NCBI GenBank assembly: GCA_002305755.1
Contig: DBQV01000025.1
Span: 72,652-136,651, forward strand
DNA length: 64,000 bases
DNA from: Christensenella sp. UBA1385
Lineage (GTDB): Bacteria; Bacillota; Clostridia; Christensenellales; Aristaeellaceae
Direction: 5' to 3'
The translations under genes and the position numbers were made by a program. Below the pieces are notes generated by a model. That model searched no databases. It was not told where the DNA came from and saw nothing but the letters and a program-made list of their open reading frames with translations. Position 1 is the stretch's first letter. Each line of letters opens with the position of its first letter. Positions 26,763 through 35,698 of the stretch are shown here, piece after piece.

Positions 26763-27617
26763 TCACAGTGTCCACCGGCCGGAGCAGCCGCAGGGCAGCA
26801 GCCCGCCCGTGGTGACGGGCAAAACCAGCTCCTCAGCCTCCGCCCGGCCGCCATGGCGGGAGGAGACCGTCCTGTCCATGATGTTGCGGATCACCGTGGG
26901 CTGGAAGCCCGTGGTGTAGCTGTTGATCAGGAAAAAGGCTGCGCGGTCGCTCAGCAGCTGCGCCGCGGTATCCGCCAGCGTGTACAGCTCGTCCTCCAGC
27001 TTCCACACCTCGCCCGAGGGGCCGCGGCCGTAGCTGGGCGGGTCCATCAGGATGCCGTCGTACCGATTGCCCCGCCTGATCTCGCGCCGCAGGAAGGCCA
27101 TGGCGTCCTCCACGATGAAGCGGCAGCCGTCCTCCCGCAGGCCCGAAAGCTCGCGGTTCTCCCTGGCCCACAGCGTCATGCCCTTGGCCGCGTCCACGTG
27201 CGTCACGTGCGCGCCGGCCTGCACGCAGGCCAGCGTGGCCCCGCCCGTGTAGGCGAACAGGTTGAGCACCCGGGGCTGCTGCCTGCCGGCAAGCCGCCCC
27301 CGCATCCAGTCCCAGTTGGCCGCCTGCTCGGGGAAGAGGCCCGTGTGCTTGAAGCCCGTGGGCCGCACGTAGAAGCGCAGGCCCTTGTAGCCGATCTCCC
27401 AGCGCTCGGGCAGCGCGCGCTTCATCTCCCACCGCCCGCCGCCCTCGCGGCTGCGGACGTAGGCGGCGTCCGCCCTCCGCCACAGCGCCTCATCGCCCCT
27501 GGGCCAGATCACCTGCGGATCGGGCCGCGCCAGGATCACGTCGCCCCAGCGCTCCAGCTTGCAGCCCTCGCCCGTGTCCAGCACCTCAAAATCCTGCCAA
27601 CCGTCCGCTAAATACAT
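26763..27617 (-). CDS. Class I SAM-dependent methyltransferase (RlmI/RlmK-like)
   Basis: A 284-residue enzyme of the COG1092 type. The S-adenosylmethionine loop is LNLFAYTGGATLACVQAG (near residues 118-135) and the catalytic motif is MDPPSYGRGPSGE (near 195-207), as in 23S rRNA cytosine or guanine methyltransferases. It lacks the N-terminal PUA domain of RlmI, so the target may differ. It is the promoter-proximal gene of the eight-gene operon, which supports an RNA-modification role. Confidence 0.82.
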   Translation of the reverse strand: MYLADGWQDFEVLDTGEGCKLERWGDVILARPDPQVIWPRGDEALWRRADAAYVRSREGGGRWEMKRALPERWEIGYKGLRFYVRPTGFKHTGLFPEQAANWDWMRGRLAGRQQPRVLNLFAYTGGATLACVQAGAHVTHVDAAKGMTLWARENRELSGLREDGCRFIVEDAMAFLRREIRRGNRYDGILMDPPSYGRGPSGEVWKLEDELYTLADTAAQLLSDRAAFFLINSYTTGFQPTVIRNIMDRTVSSRHGGRAEAEELVLPVTTGGLLPCGCSGRWTL

Positions 27618-27647
27618 GGAACCCCTTTCCGCACAAAGCAGGGATAG

Positions 27648-27676
27648 ATTATATCACGCCGCGCCCGGGGCGACAA
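27648..27676 (-). promoter_or_regulatory. Promoter of the RNA-modification/ECF operon
   Basis: Minus strand TTGTCG (27676-27671), 17-bp spacer, TATAAT (27653-27648). The start would be near 27641, about 24 bp before the methyltransferase ATG. Confidence 0.78.
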
Positions 27677-27719
27677 CCGCGCGGCCGGGCGCGCCCGGGC
27701 AGCCGGACAGGGGAGAGGA

Positions 27720-29216
27720 TCACTTTTCTCCGGCCCAGCAGAGCGCCGCCCTGACCGCCCGCCGCCATCCGGCCACAGCCTTCTCCCTGTCCTGCGGCGC
27801 CATCTGCGGCTCGAACACACTGTCCACATGCCAGCCGCGCGCGGTGGATTCCACATCCGGGTACACGCCCGCGGCCAGGCCCGCCAGCAGCGCCGCGCCC
27901 AGCGCCGTGGTCTCCAGCACCGCGGGGCGGTTGATGGGCAGGTCCATGATGTCGGCCTGGAACTGCATCAGGAAGCCGTTGGCGCTGGCCCCGCCGTCCA
28001 CGCGCAGGGCCGGGGGCCTGCAGCCGGCATCGCGCCCCATGGCCTCCAGCAGGTCGGCCGACTGGTAGGCGATGGATTCCAGCGCCGCGCGCACGATGTG
28101 CGCCGCGCCCGTGCCGCGCGTCATGCCCACCAGCGTGCCCCTGGCGTACATATCCCAGTAAGGCGCGCCCAGGCCCGTGAAGGCGGGCACCAGGTAGCAG
28201 TCGCCCGAGGTGGGCACCGAGCGGGCCATCGGCTCACTGTCGGCCGCCGTGGCGATCAGCTTCATCTCGTCGCGCAGCCACTGGATGGTGGCGCCGCCCA
28301 TGAACACGCTGCCCTCAAAGGCGTAGGTGGGCTTTCCGTCCAGCCGCCAGGCCATGGTGGTGAGCAGCCCGGCCTCCGACAGCCTGAACTCGCTGCCGAT
28401 GTTCATCAGCATGAAGCAGCCCGTGCCGTAGGTGTTTTTGGTCATGCCGGTCTGAATGCAGGCCTGGCCGAACAGCGCCGCGTGCTGATCGCCCACCAGC
28501 GAAGCCACCGGGATGGGCGCGCCCAGCACGTCCTCATCCAGCATGCCGATGATGCGCGCCGTGTCCACCACGGTGGGCAGCACCTCGCGCGGGATGTCCA
28601 TCATGCGCAGCAGCTCCTCATCCCACTGCTGGGTGGACAGGTTGAACAGCATGGTGCGCCCGGCGTTGGTGGCGTCCGTCACGTGCGGGTGCCCCTTGAC
28701 CAGGTGCCAGGCGAGGAAGCTGTCCACCGTGCCGAAACACAGCTCGCCCCGCCGGGCGCGCTCCCGCAGGTCCAGCTTATCCAGCAGCCACTGCAGCTTG
28801 GTGCCCGAAAAATAGGCGTCCGGCACCAGGCCCGTCTTCGCGCGGATGGCATCGGTATGGCCCGCGGCCTTCAGGCGGTCCACATAGTCCGCCGTGCGGC
28901 GGCACTGCCACACGATGGCGCGGTGCACGGGGCGGCCGCCGTCCTTCTCCCAGAGGATCGTGGTCTCGCGCTGGTTGGTGATGCCGACGGCCGCGATCTC
29001 AGAGGGCGAGATGCCCGCCCTGCGCACCGCCGCGCGCAGCGACTCCACCTGCGTGGAGAGGATATCGTCCGGGTCGTGCTCCACCCAGCCGGGCTGCGGA
29101 TAGTGCTGCTTGAACTCCAGCGCCGCGCTGGATACGATGCTGCCCTCCGGCGTAAACACCACCGCGCGCGACGAGGTCGTCCCCTGATCCAGCGCCACGA
29201 TATACCGTTTGTTCAT
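27720..29216 (-). CDS. glpK: Glycerol kinase
   Basis: A 498-residue FGGY-family kinase that makes sn-glycerol-3-phosphate from glycerol. The N-terminal ATP loop LDQGTTSSRAVVF, the conserved GITNQRETTILWEKD, and GLGAPYWDMYARG with MTRGTGAAHIVRAALE follow the GlpK pattern through the C-terminal RVDGGASANGFLMQFQADI signature. The ATG at 29216 has GGAGG 6 bp upstream. It stands alone: no glpF, glpO or glpD is adjacent. Length matches the family. Confidence 0.96.
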   Translation of the reverse strand: MNKRYIVALDQGTTSSRAVVFTPEGSIVSSAALEFKQHYPQPGWVEHDPDDILSTQVESLRAAVRRAGISPSEIAAVGITNQRETTILWEKDGGRPVHRAIVWQCRRTADYVDRLKAAGHTDAIRAKTGLVPDAYFSGTKLQWLLDKLDLRERARRGELCFGTVDSFLAWHLVKGHPHVTDATNAGRTMLFNLSTQQWDEELLRMMDIPREVLPTVVDTARIIGMLDEDVLGAPIPVASLVGDQHAALFGQACIQTGMTKNTYGTGCFMLMNIGSEFRLSEAGLLTTMAWRLDGKPTYAFEGSVFMGGATIQWLRDEMKLIATAADSEPMARSVPTSGDCYLVPAFTGLGAPYWDMYARGTLVGMTRGTGAAHIVRAALESIAYQSADLLEAMGRDAGCRPPALRVDGGASANGFLMQFQADIMDLPINRPAVLETTALGAALLAGLAAGVYPDVESTARGWHVDSVFEPQMAPQDREKAVAGWRRAVRAALCWAGEK

Positions 29217-29257
29217 ATTTGCCTCCATCATGAAACCCGCTTGATTTGCTTGCTATC

Positions 29258-29286
29258 AACATACCATAAATCACGGCCTTTGTGAA
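29258..29286 (-). promoter_or_regulatory. Candidate glpK promoter
   Basis: Minus strand TTCACA (29286-29281), 17-bp spacer, TATGTT (29263-29258). A moderate match to consensus. Confidence 0.5.
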
Positions 29287-29311
29287 TTGTCCGCCGCGGC
29301 TGCGGAAAGGC

Positions 29312-29356
29312 AAAAAAACCGCCGGGCGCGTCACTGAGGGGCGCTGCCCGGCGGTT
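29312..29356 (-). terminator. Rho-independent terminator of the glyQS/beta-propeller operon
   Basis: Minus strand AACCGCCGGGC and GCCCGGCGGTT form an 11-bp stem around an 18-19-base loop, followed by seven T residues in all. Confidence 0.9.
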
Positions 29357-29381
29357 GGTGTCTGTGGGGGTCAGGCCGCCG

Positions 29382-32261
29382 CTACTCCAGGCGGATGCCG
29401 TAGAGGAAGCTGTTGTCCTTGCCCTTGCTGCCGATCACCAGCACATCGTTGTACACGGCGGGCGATCCGTCTATGGGGGAACCCAGATCCAGCGTGTAGA
29501 TCTGCTCGCCCGTCAGGGCGTTCAGCAGGTACAGCAGGCCATTCTCGTCGGCCTGGATCAGGTAGCCCTTGCCCTCGGAGGTATAGACCGCCACCGGGGA
29601 AGAAACCGTATTCGTGTTCAGCTGGAAGCTCCACGCCTCTTCGCCCGTCCGCTTATTGAGGGCGTAGACCGTGGCGGCGGCGCCGTTGTCCGTGCGGTTG
29701 ACGGTGAAGAAGACCAGGTCGGAGAGGCTCTTTTCGCCCACGACCGGGCTGGCCTTCAGGCCGGCGCGCTCATCGTCGCTGTACTTGGCGGGCACCTCCA
29801 CCTTCCAGATCTCCCTGCCGCTCATGGCGTCCAGCCTGCGCAGCGTGGCGACGCCCGCCTTCTTGGTGCGGCTGAACACCGTGGTGCCGGTGTACAGGCC
29901 CAGGCTGCCGTCCTCGTCAAAGCCCAGCGCCGGGGTGGCGTCGGTGTTGTCGCCCGCGTCGAAGGCCCACTGCGTGGTCATGCTGTCGGTATCCACCGCG
30001 CGGATGATGCCCTGCCTGTCCGCCGTATAGGCGTACTTGCCGTACATGGCCACGCTGGCCTCTGCCGCGACGGACATATCGGCCTGCTTGGCCGTCTTGC
30101 TCTTCTGGTAGGTGATCTCGGGGTTCAGCTTCAGGCTGAAGTTCTCGGTGTAGTCAAAGGCCGTGTTCAGCGCCACGGTGTACAGCAGGCCGTTTTCGCC
30201 CGCCACCACCATGCTGTCGGTGCTGCGGTCAAACAGGGGGGTGCCGTCAAAGGCGCCGTTGGTGGAATACTGGGTCTGCGTGTTGCTCTTGCGGCCGTTG
30301 AGGAACATGGCCTGCTTCTGGCCGATCAGCTCGTACAGGTGAAGGCCGATGGCCCCGGTCTTGCTGGGCATCTTGGACACGCCCTGACCGACCGCCAGCA
30401 GCGGGCGGCCCTGCGTATCCACGGCCACCGAGCCCTTCAGCGGGAAGCCGATATCGATCGGGGCGCGCGTGGCCACGCCGTCGTTGAGATCGAAGAAGTA
30501 GATCTTGCCGTCCTGCGCGCCGACGATGACCTCCTTGAGGGCCTTGACATCCTTCTTGCCCTCTACGATGTTCATCATCTGCCGCACCTCCACCGACCAC
30601 TTCACGATGGCCGGCTGGCTGGTCCAGCCCAGGCCCCACAGCGTGCCGTCCCCCGTGCGCAGGCTGCCCAGGGGGGCCTTCCACAGGATGGACATCTGCT
30701 CCAGGGGCATATCCGCCGTGCCGAAGGCCGCGTTGCCGCGGAAGGCGTCCGAGCGGAAGGTGAACACGCCGCCCTCATAGCTGGCGTACTCGCCCGGGCC
30801 GGGCATGGCGATCGACTCGGCGCGCGTCAGCTCCTTCACCTTCTTGCCCTTCTGATAGATTTCCTCTTTTATCTTGAGGTTCTCGGGCAGGGCGGATTCA
30901 TCGGGCTCCATGGCCAGCATCGCCACAGCCGCGCCGGCATCAGCCGTCTGTTCCATCTGCGCCGCGTCCGCGGTCTGCGCGCCATCGGTGGGCTCGTCCC
31001 ACTCGCTCTGGCTGTCGGAAGCCGTGCTTTCGGCGGCGGTGAACTGGTCCCAGTCGCTGAGGCTCTGCCCCGCGTCTGCGGCCGCATCCGCGGCAGCCGT
31101 GTCGGAAGTTTCCGTCGGATCGAGGGCCTCCGCCGGATCGCCCGTGTCCGCCGCGCTCACGGCATCGGCCGATTCGGCGGTACCCGCGGTATCCACGGCA
31201 TCGGCCGACCCGGTGGTGTCCGCGGTATCCGAGGCATCGGCGGTCAGCGCGGCGTCCTCCGCCGCGGCGGTGTCGTCCCACTCGCTCTGATCCGCGCCGG
31301 CGGTCTCCTCGCCGGCGACGGGGGCGGCTGTCTGCGGCCTGAGCACCACAAAGGGGGCCGCCTCGGCGCCCGTCTCCGCCGACTGCGTCTGGGCAGGCGC
31401 CGCGGCTTCGTCCGTGCCCGCGGGCTCCGCGGCGGGCTCGGTCGTCGGTTCAGCCGTGGGCTCGGCCGTCGGCTCCGCGGTGGGTTCGGCCGTCGGCTCG
31501 GGCGTGGCGGTGGGGGCCGCCGCCGTGAAGGCGATGGTCTTGTCCCCCTGGTACCAGGTGCCGTCCAGCATCACGTCGCCGCGGTACACGCCGCTCACCG
31601 GCTGGTCAAACACCACGCTCAGCGTCCACACCGTGCCCTCGGGATCGATCTTCGATATCTGGCCGATCACCTCGCTGCCCACCTCATCCACCATGCGCAC
31701 GCTGTCCACGGGCATGTCGGCGGTAAAGGTGAACACGGTGCGCACGCCGGTCTGGCCCACGCTGTCCGGGGTCTCAAACTTGATGAGAGAGGGCTTCTTT
31801 TCCTCCGCCATGCCCATCAGGCGCTTCACGCCGCCCACGGCGCTGTCCAGCCCGCCGCGCACGCTGCCCAGCACGCCCGTCGCATCCGCGGGCACCAGAA
31901 AATAGAGCCCGACGGCCAGCACCAGGATCAGGCCCAGCGCCAGCGCCAGCAGCCTGGGCCACAGGCGCGGGGCATACTCCTCATCCTCGCCGTAGCTGTC
32001 GTAGTCGTCGTAGCCCTCATCCCGCCGGGGATCGGCGGGCGCGGCCGGACGGTCATAGTCATAGCTGACGGGGCCCTGCGGGCGGGGCGGCAGGGGCCGC
32101 GGGGCAGGGCTCTGCGTCTCGCTGCCCAGGGGCAGCGGGGCTTCCTCATCCCGATGATAGGCGGGCTGCATCGGCGCCGCCTGGCCGGGCGCCGCGCTGC
32201 CGTGGCGCTCAGAGCGCCTGCGGCGGGGCTGCCCACCCTGGCTGTATGGATCCATCGTCAT
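29382..32261 (-). CDS. Membrane-anchored PQQ-like beta-propeller protein with long low-complexity stalk
   Basis: A 959-residue protein. Residues 1-145 are a cytoplasmic Pro/Arg/Asp-rich tail; a single transmembrane helix (LALALGLILVLAVGLYFLV) follows. The outer part has a short beta domain, then TEPTAEP-type tandem repeats and about 200 residues of Ala/Asp/Thr/Ser-rich sequence, then a PQQ-like (quinoprotein/BamB-like) beta-propeller of about 400 residues with repeats such as GREIWKVEVP, EEAWSFQL and GEQIYTLDLGSPIDG. It is probably displayed on the cell surface. The ATG at 32261 has GGGAG 8 bp upstream. It lies 33 bp after glyQS. No enzymatic residues are evident; a binding or wall-associated scaffold role is inferred. 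Confidence 0.8.
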   Translation of the reverse strand: MTMDPYSQGGQPRRRRSERHGSAAPGQAAPMQPAYHRDEEAPLPLGSETQSPAPRPLPPRPQGPVSYDYDRPAAPADPRRDEGYDDYDSYGEDEEYAPRLWPRLLALALGLILVLAVGLYFLVPADATGVLGSVRGGLDSAVGGVKRLMGMAEEKKPSLIKFETPDSVGQTGVRTVFTFTADMPVDSVRMVDEVGSEVIGQISKIDPEGTVWTLSVVFDQPVSGVYRGDVMLDGTWYQGDKTIAFTAAAPTATPEPTAEPTAEPTAEPTAEPTTEPAAEPAGTDEAAAPAQTQSAETGAEAAPFVVLRPQTAAPVAGEETAGADQSEWDDTAAAEDAALTADASDTADTTGSADAVDTAGTAESADAVSAADTGDPAEALDPTETSDTAAADAAADAGQSLSDWDQFTAAESTASDSQSEWDEPTDGAQTADAAQMEQTADAGAAVAMLAMEPDESALPENLKIKEEIYQKGKKVKELTRAESIAMPGPGEYASYEGGVFTFRSDAFRGNAAFGTADMPLEQMSILWKAPLGSLRTGDGTLWGLGWTSQPAIVKWSVEVRQMMNIVEGKKDVKALKEVIVGAQDGKIYFFDLNDGVATRAPIDIGFPLKGSVAVDTQGRPLLAVGQGVSKMPSKTGAIGLHLYELIGQKQAMFLNGRKSNTQTQYSTNGAFDGTPLFDRSTDSMVVAGENGLLYTVALNTAFDYTENFSLKLNPEITYQKSKTAKQADMSVAAEASVAMYGKYAYTADRQGIIRAVDTDSMTTQWAFDAGDNTDATPALGFDEDGSLGLYTGTTVFSRTKKAGVATLRRLDAMSGREIWKVEVPAKYSDDERAGLKASPVVGEKSLSDLVFFTVNRTDNGAAATVYALNKRTGEEAWSFQLNTNTVSSPVAVYTSEGKGYLIQADENGLLYLLNALTGEQIYTLDLGSPIDGSPAVYNDVLVIGSKGKDNSFLYGIRLE

Positions 32262-32294
32262 ATCTTCCGCTCCCTTCAAGGCGCCAAGGCGCGG

Positions 32295-33683
32295 TCAAAA
32301 CCGAAGCTTGTCCTCAATGTAGTCCCTGAGCGCGCCGATCTGTACGCGCTCCTGCTGCATACTGTCGCGGTCGCGCACGGTGACGCTCCCCGTTTCCTCG
32401 GTTTCAAAGTCCACCGTGATGCACAGCGGCGTGCCGATCTCATCCTGCCTGCGGTAACGCTTGCCGATGGAGCCGGTCTCATCGTAATCCACCATGAAGA
32501 AACGGCTGAGCTCCTCGTACACGCTCTGGGCCTTTTCGCCCAGCTTGTTCTTCTGCAGCGGCAGCACGGCGGCCTTGTAGGGCGCCAGCGCCGGGTGCAG
32601 GTGCAGCACCACGCGGCTGTCGTTTTCCAGCTCCTGCTCCTCATAGGCGTTGCACAGGAAGGCAAGCGCGGCGCGCTCCACGCCCACCGAAGGCTCCACC
32701 ACATAGGGCACGAAGCGCTCGTTGGTGATGGGGTCGATGTACTCCATGCTCTCTCCGCTGGTGGCCTCGTGGGCCTTCAGGTCAAAATCCGTTCTGTCGG
32801 CGATGCCCCAAAGCTCGCCCCAGCCGAAGGGGAAGAGGAACTCAAAGTCCGTCGTCGCCTTGGAATAGTGGCTCAGCTCTTCGGGCTTATGGTCGCGCAG
32901 GCGCAGATTCTCTTCCCTGATGCCCAGGCTCAGCAGCCAGTCGCGGCAGAAGCCGCGCCAATAGGAGAACCATTCCAGGTCCTCCCCGGGGCGGCAGAAA
33001 AACTCCATCTCCATCTGCTCAAACTCGCGGGTGCGGAAGATGAAGTTGCCGGGCGTGATCTCGTTGCGGAAGCTCTTGCCCACCTGGCACACGCCCATGG
33101 GCAGCTTGCGCCGGGTGGAGCGCACGATGTTTTTGAAGTTGACAAAGATGCCCTGCGCGGTCTCGGGGCGCAGGTAGATCTCGGCCGCGCTGTCGTCCGT
33201 CACGCCCTGATGGGTCCTGAACATCATGTTGAACTTGCGGATGCCGGTGAAATCATGCTTGCCGCACACGGGGCAGGGCACGCCCTCGCGCTCGATGTAG
33301 CTCTCCAGCTCCTCGTTGCTCCAGCCGTCGGCGCGCAGGGCCTCGCCCTTCCTGGCAGCGTAATCCTCGATCAGCTGGTCGGCGCGGAAGCGCGCCTTGC
33401 AGGCGCGGCAGTCCATCAGCGGGTCGTTGAAGTTGCCCACATGGCCGGAGGCCACCCAGACCTGACGGTTCATCAGGATGGAAGAGTCCAGCCCCACGTT
33501 GGTGCGGCTCTCCTGCACAAACTTCTTCCACCAGGCTTTTTTGATGTTGTTCTTGAACTCCACGCCCAGAGGACCGTAGTCCCAGGTGTTGGCCAGCCCG
33601 CCGTAGATCTCGGACCCGGGGAAAATATAGCCGCGCACCTTGCACAGGGCGCTCAGTTTGTCCATGGTCAGCTTTTCAGGCAT
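32295..33683 (-). CDS. glyQS: Glycyl-tRNA synthetase, single-chain class II
   Basis: A 462-residue alpha2-type GlyRS. Class II motif 2 is visible around VGKSFRNEITPGNFIFRTREFEQMEMEFF, and motif 3 around EPSVGVERAALAFL. The extra insertion with C-x-A-C and C-P-V-C pairs (RACKARFRADQ; CPVCGKHDF) is typical of bacterial single-chain GlyRS. It charges tRNA-Gly with glycine. No T-box leader is present: the distance from the promoter to the ATG is only about 24 bases. Confidence 0.97.
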   Translation of the reverse strand: MPEKLTMDKLSALCKVRGYIFPGSEIYGGLANTWDYGPLGVEFKNNIKKAWWKKFVQESRTNVGLDSSILMNRQVWVASGHVGNFNDPLMDCRACKARFRADQLIEDYAARKGEALRADGWSNEELESYIEREGVPCPVCGKHDFTGIRKFNMMFRTHQGVTDDSAAEIYLRPETAQGIFVNFKNIVRSTRRKLPMGVCQVGKSFRNEITPGNFIFRTREFEQMEMEFFCRPGEDLEWFSYWRGFCRDWLLSLGIREENLRLRDHKPEELSHYSKATTDFEFLFPFGWGELWGIADRTDFDLKAHEATSGESMEYIDPITNERFVPYVVEPSVGVERAALAFLCNAYEEQELENDSRVVLHLHPALAPYKAAVLPLQKNKLGEKAQSVYEELSRFFMVDYDETGSIGKRYRRQDEIGTPLCITVDFETEETGSVTVRDRDSMQQERVQIGALRDYIEDKLRF

Positions 33684-33712
33684 CTCTCACAAGCCTCCGT
33701 TTCTCAATGCCC

Positions 33713-33741
33713 ATCATACTGACCCCCCCTGTCTTTGTCAA
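33713..33741 (-). promoter_or_regulatory. Promoter of glyQS
   Basis: Minus strand TTGACA (33741-33736), 17-bp spacer, TATGAT (33718-33713). A strong match. Confidence 0.83.
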
Positions 33742-33749
33742 GAAAACAG

Positions 33750-33784
33750 CCCTTTGCGGGGCCTTGCGCCGGCCCCGGAAAGGG
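33750..33784. repeat. Inverted repeat between divergent promoters
   Basis: CCCTTTgCGGGGCC and GGCCCCGgAAAGGG form a 13-bp stem (one mismatch) around a 7-base loop. It sits upstream of the glyQS -35 box and of the divergent HlyD promoter. It could block read-through between the two divergent units. Confidence 0.55.
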
Positions 33785-33848
33785 CGTCGGCTTCCCCCTC
33801 TCCGCGCGGCGGCGGGGGCGAAAAAAGGCGCGAGAGTGTTACGATTTC

Positions 33849-33877
33849 TTTACAATTCTGCCCGCAGGCTGTATTCT
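33849..33877 (+). promoter_or_regulatory. Promoter of the HlyD-like gene
   Basis: TTTACA (33849-33854), 17-bp spacer, TATTCT (33872-33877). The start would be near 33884, giving a leader of about 40 bases. Confidence 0.65.
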
Positions 33878-33924
33878 TATTCTCACATCATGGCAGCGCG
33901 GCAAAGCCGCGCGCGGGAGGTTTC

Positions 33925-35508
33925 ATGCAGCAGGGCACGCCCGGGCCGGAAAACGGCTGGGGACAGCAGGATTATTTTCAGCGGGAGCCGGGCTATCGCC
34001 CGCCCGCGCCGCCCCCTCAGGGCGCGCAGCAGGCGCAGGGTGACGGCTATTTTACCCCTGCCCGCCCCATGGGCGCGCAGCAGAACCGCCAGCCCCCGCA
34101 GAACATGCCCCCGGCCTTCGAGGGCCCCATCCTGACGCCGCCGGCGCAGCAGAGCCCCTTTGACCAGTTCCCGCCCTATCCGCTGACGCCCGGCGCGCAG
34201 CCGCCCCCGCCCCCGGCGGGCGGCCAGCCGTCCCCGGGCCAGGCCGTGCCCGACCGCGTGCCCTACCAGGCCCCGCCGCGCCAGCGCAGCATCATGATCT
34301 ACCTCTATATAGGCCTCGGCATCCTGGTGACCATCCTCGGCGTGATGGGCATCACCCAGCTGGTCAACAACGAGGAGGCCCGCACCGCCATCGTGACGGT
34401 GAAGGAACAGGGCAGCACCTACTCCGGCAGCGCCGTCATCGTGCGCGATGAGGTGGTCTATACCCAGGAAGGCGTATCCGACATCGTCTACATCGCGCAG
34501 GAGAACGCCTCCGTCAGCCGGGGCGACCCGGTGTGCACCGTCTACGCCACGGGCTTCTCCAGCCGCGAGTTCACCCAGCTGAGCGCCTACCGCAAGCAGA
34601 TCAAGGATTATCTCAACCTCCTGCGCAATCAGTCGGATACGCCGGACACCCGGCTGCAGCTGCTGGAAAACACCATCTTCAGCCGCGCGGTGGAGACCCG
34701 CTCGCTGGTGCAGGGCTTCCAGGGCAGCCTGCTCAGCCAGGAGACGCTGCTGAGCGAGGCCGTGACGGCCCGCTATGACTATCTGCGCCAGAAATACCCG
34801 GACGACACAAAGCTGACCCGCCTGTACGACAACGAGCGCAACCAGATGCAGCGCATCGACACCTGGACCAAGCAGTACACCGCGGGCGACAGCGGCATCA
34901 TCAGCTTCTACACCGACGGCTTTGAGGACGCGCTGAACCTGAGCACCGCCGAAAGCTACAGCCCCGCGCAGGTGCGCAGCATGTACAACGGGGCCGTGCC
35001 CGACACCTTCCAGCGCGGGCGGGACCTGACCGACATCTACCGCCTGGTGCGCCCCTACGAGTGGTCGGTGCTGATGCTGGCGGACGACCAGCGCTGGAAC
35101 CCCGCCATCGGCGACGTGTACCAGATCATGATCGAGAGCTTCGACAACACCGTCGTGCCGGGCGAGGTGACGGGCGTCACCCGCTCGGGCGGCGACCTGC
35201 TGGTGCGGCTCAGGGTGACGTCCTCCGTGGAGCCCGTGCTCAACATCCGCAGCTGCCATGTGCAGCTTTCCACCTCCATCGTCACCTACGCGGTGCCCAC
35301 CTCGGCCATCGTCTCCAAGGACGGCATCCTGGGCGTGGTGGTGCAGTTCAAGGAGGGCAAGTTCATCGTGCCGGTGAACATCGTCTCGCAGGACGCCACG
35401 CAGACCTATGTGACCCCGCTCAACCCCGGCCACCTCACCGAGGGCATGAGCGTGCAGCTGAACCCGCAGGAGCAGGCCAGGCGCGAACAGCAGCAGCAGG
35501 GGCAGTAA
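33925..35508 (+). CDS. HlyD-like membrane-fusion protein of the SepF neighbourhood
   Basis: A 527-residue protein. The first ~115 residues are Pro/Gln/Gly-rich and cytoplasmic, followed by one transmembrane helix (IYLYIGLGILVTILGVMGI) and an extracellular part. The latter has a biotinyl-lipoyl-like half motif (GVSDIVYIAQENASVSRGDPVCTVY), a helical hairpin and a beta-barrel with a C-terminal region. It resembles the HlyD-type proteins commonly encoded next to sepF in Clostridia, whose role is not established. The ATG at 33925 has GGGAGG 4 bp upstream. No ABC or RND export partner is nearby, so envelope assembly or division is as likely as efflux. Confidence 0.75.
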   Translation: MQQGTPGPENGWGQQDYFQREPGYRPPAPPPQGAQQAQGDGYFTPARPMGAQQNRQPPQNMPPAFEGPILTPPAQQSPFDQFPPYPLTPGAQPPPPPAGGQPSPGQAVPDRVPYQAPPRQRSIMIYLYIGLGILVTILGVMGITQLVNNEEARTAIVTVKEQGSTYSGSAVIVRDEVVYTQEGVSDIVYIAQENASVSRGDPVCTVYATGFSSREFTQLSAYRKQIKDYLNLLRNQSDTPDTRLQLLENTIFSRAVETRSLVQGFQGSLLSQETLLSEAVTARYDYLRQKYPDDTKLTRLYDNERNQMQRIDTWTKQYTAGDSGIISFYTDGFEDALNLSTAESYSPAQVRSMYNGAVPDTFQRGRDLTDIYRLVRPYEWSVLMLADDQRWNPAIGDVYQIMIESFDNTVVPGEVTGVTRSGGDLLVRLRVTSSVEPVLNIRSCHVQLSTSIVTYAVPTSAIVSKDGILGVVVQFKEGKFIVPVNIVSQDATQTYVTPLNPGHLTEGMSVQLNPQEQARREQQQQGQ

Positions 35509-35607
35509 ATGCCCGGCCGGGCCGCCTTTGAGGGCGTCCCTGTCCGACCGATCGATCGGAAATGGCGCTCTCCTGCACGCCGCCCGGCCGCGCGGTGAAT
35601 CCTTAAC

Positions 35608-35636
35608 TTGCAATCACGCCCTTATCCCCTTATAAT
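35608..35636 (+). promoter_or_regulatory. Promoter of sepF
   Basis: TTGCAA (35608-35613), 17-bp spacer, TATAAT (35631-35636). The start would be near 35643, giving a leader of about 56 bases. Confidence 0.8.
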
Positions 35637-35698
35637 GTACTGTATGAAATTGTGCGATGCCTCCGGCTTGCGCAAGGGCAGATTTGAGGAGGACTTTC

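Noticed and set aside
29355..33722. A 1455-codon open frame antisense to glyQS and the beta-propeller gene
   Set aside because: It has no ribosome site and shows the His/Gly/Ala/Arg-rich composition typical of antisense frames in high-GC DNA, and both genes on the other strand are clear.
33684..33741. T-box riboswitch upstream of glyQS
   Set aside because: The promoter lies about 30 bp from the start codon, leaving no room for a T-box leader.
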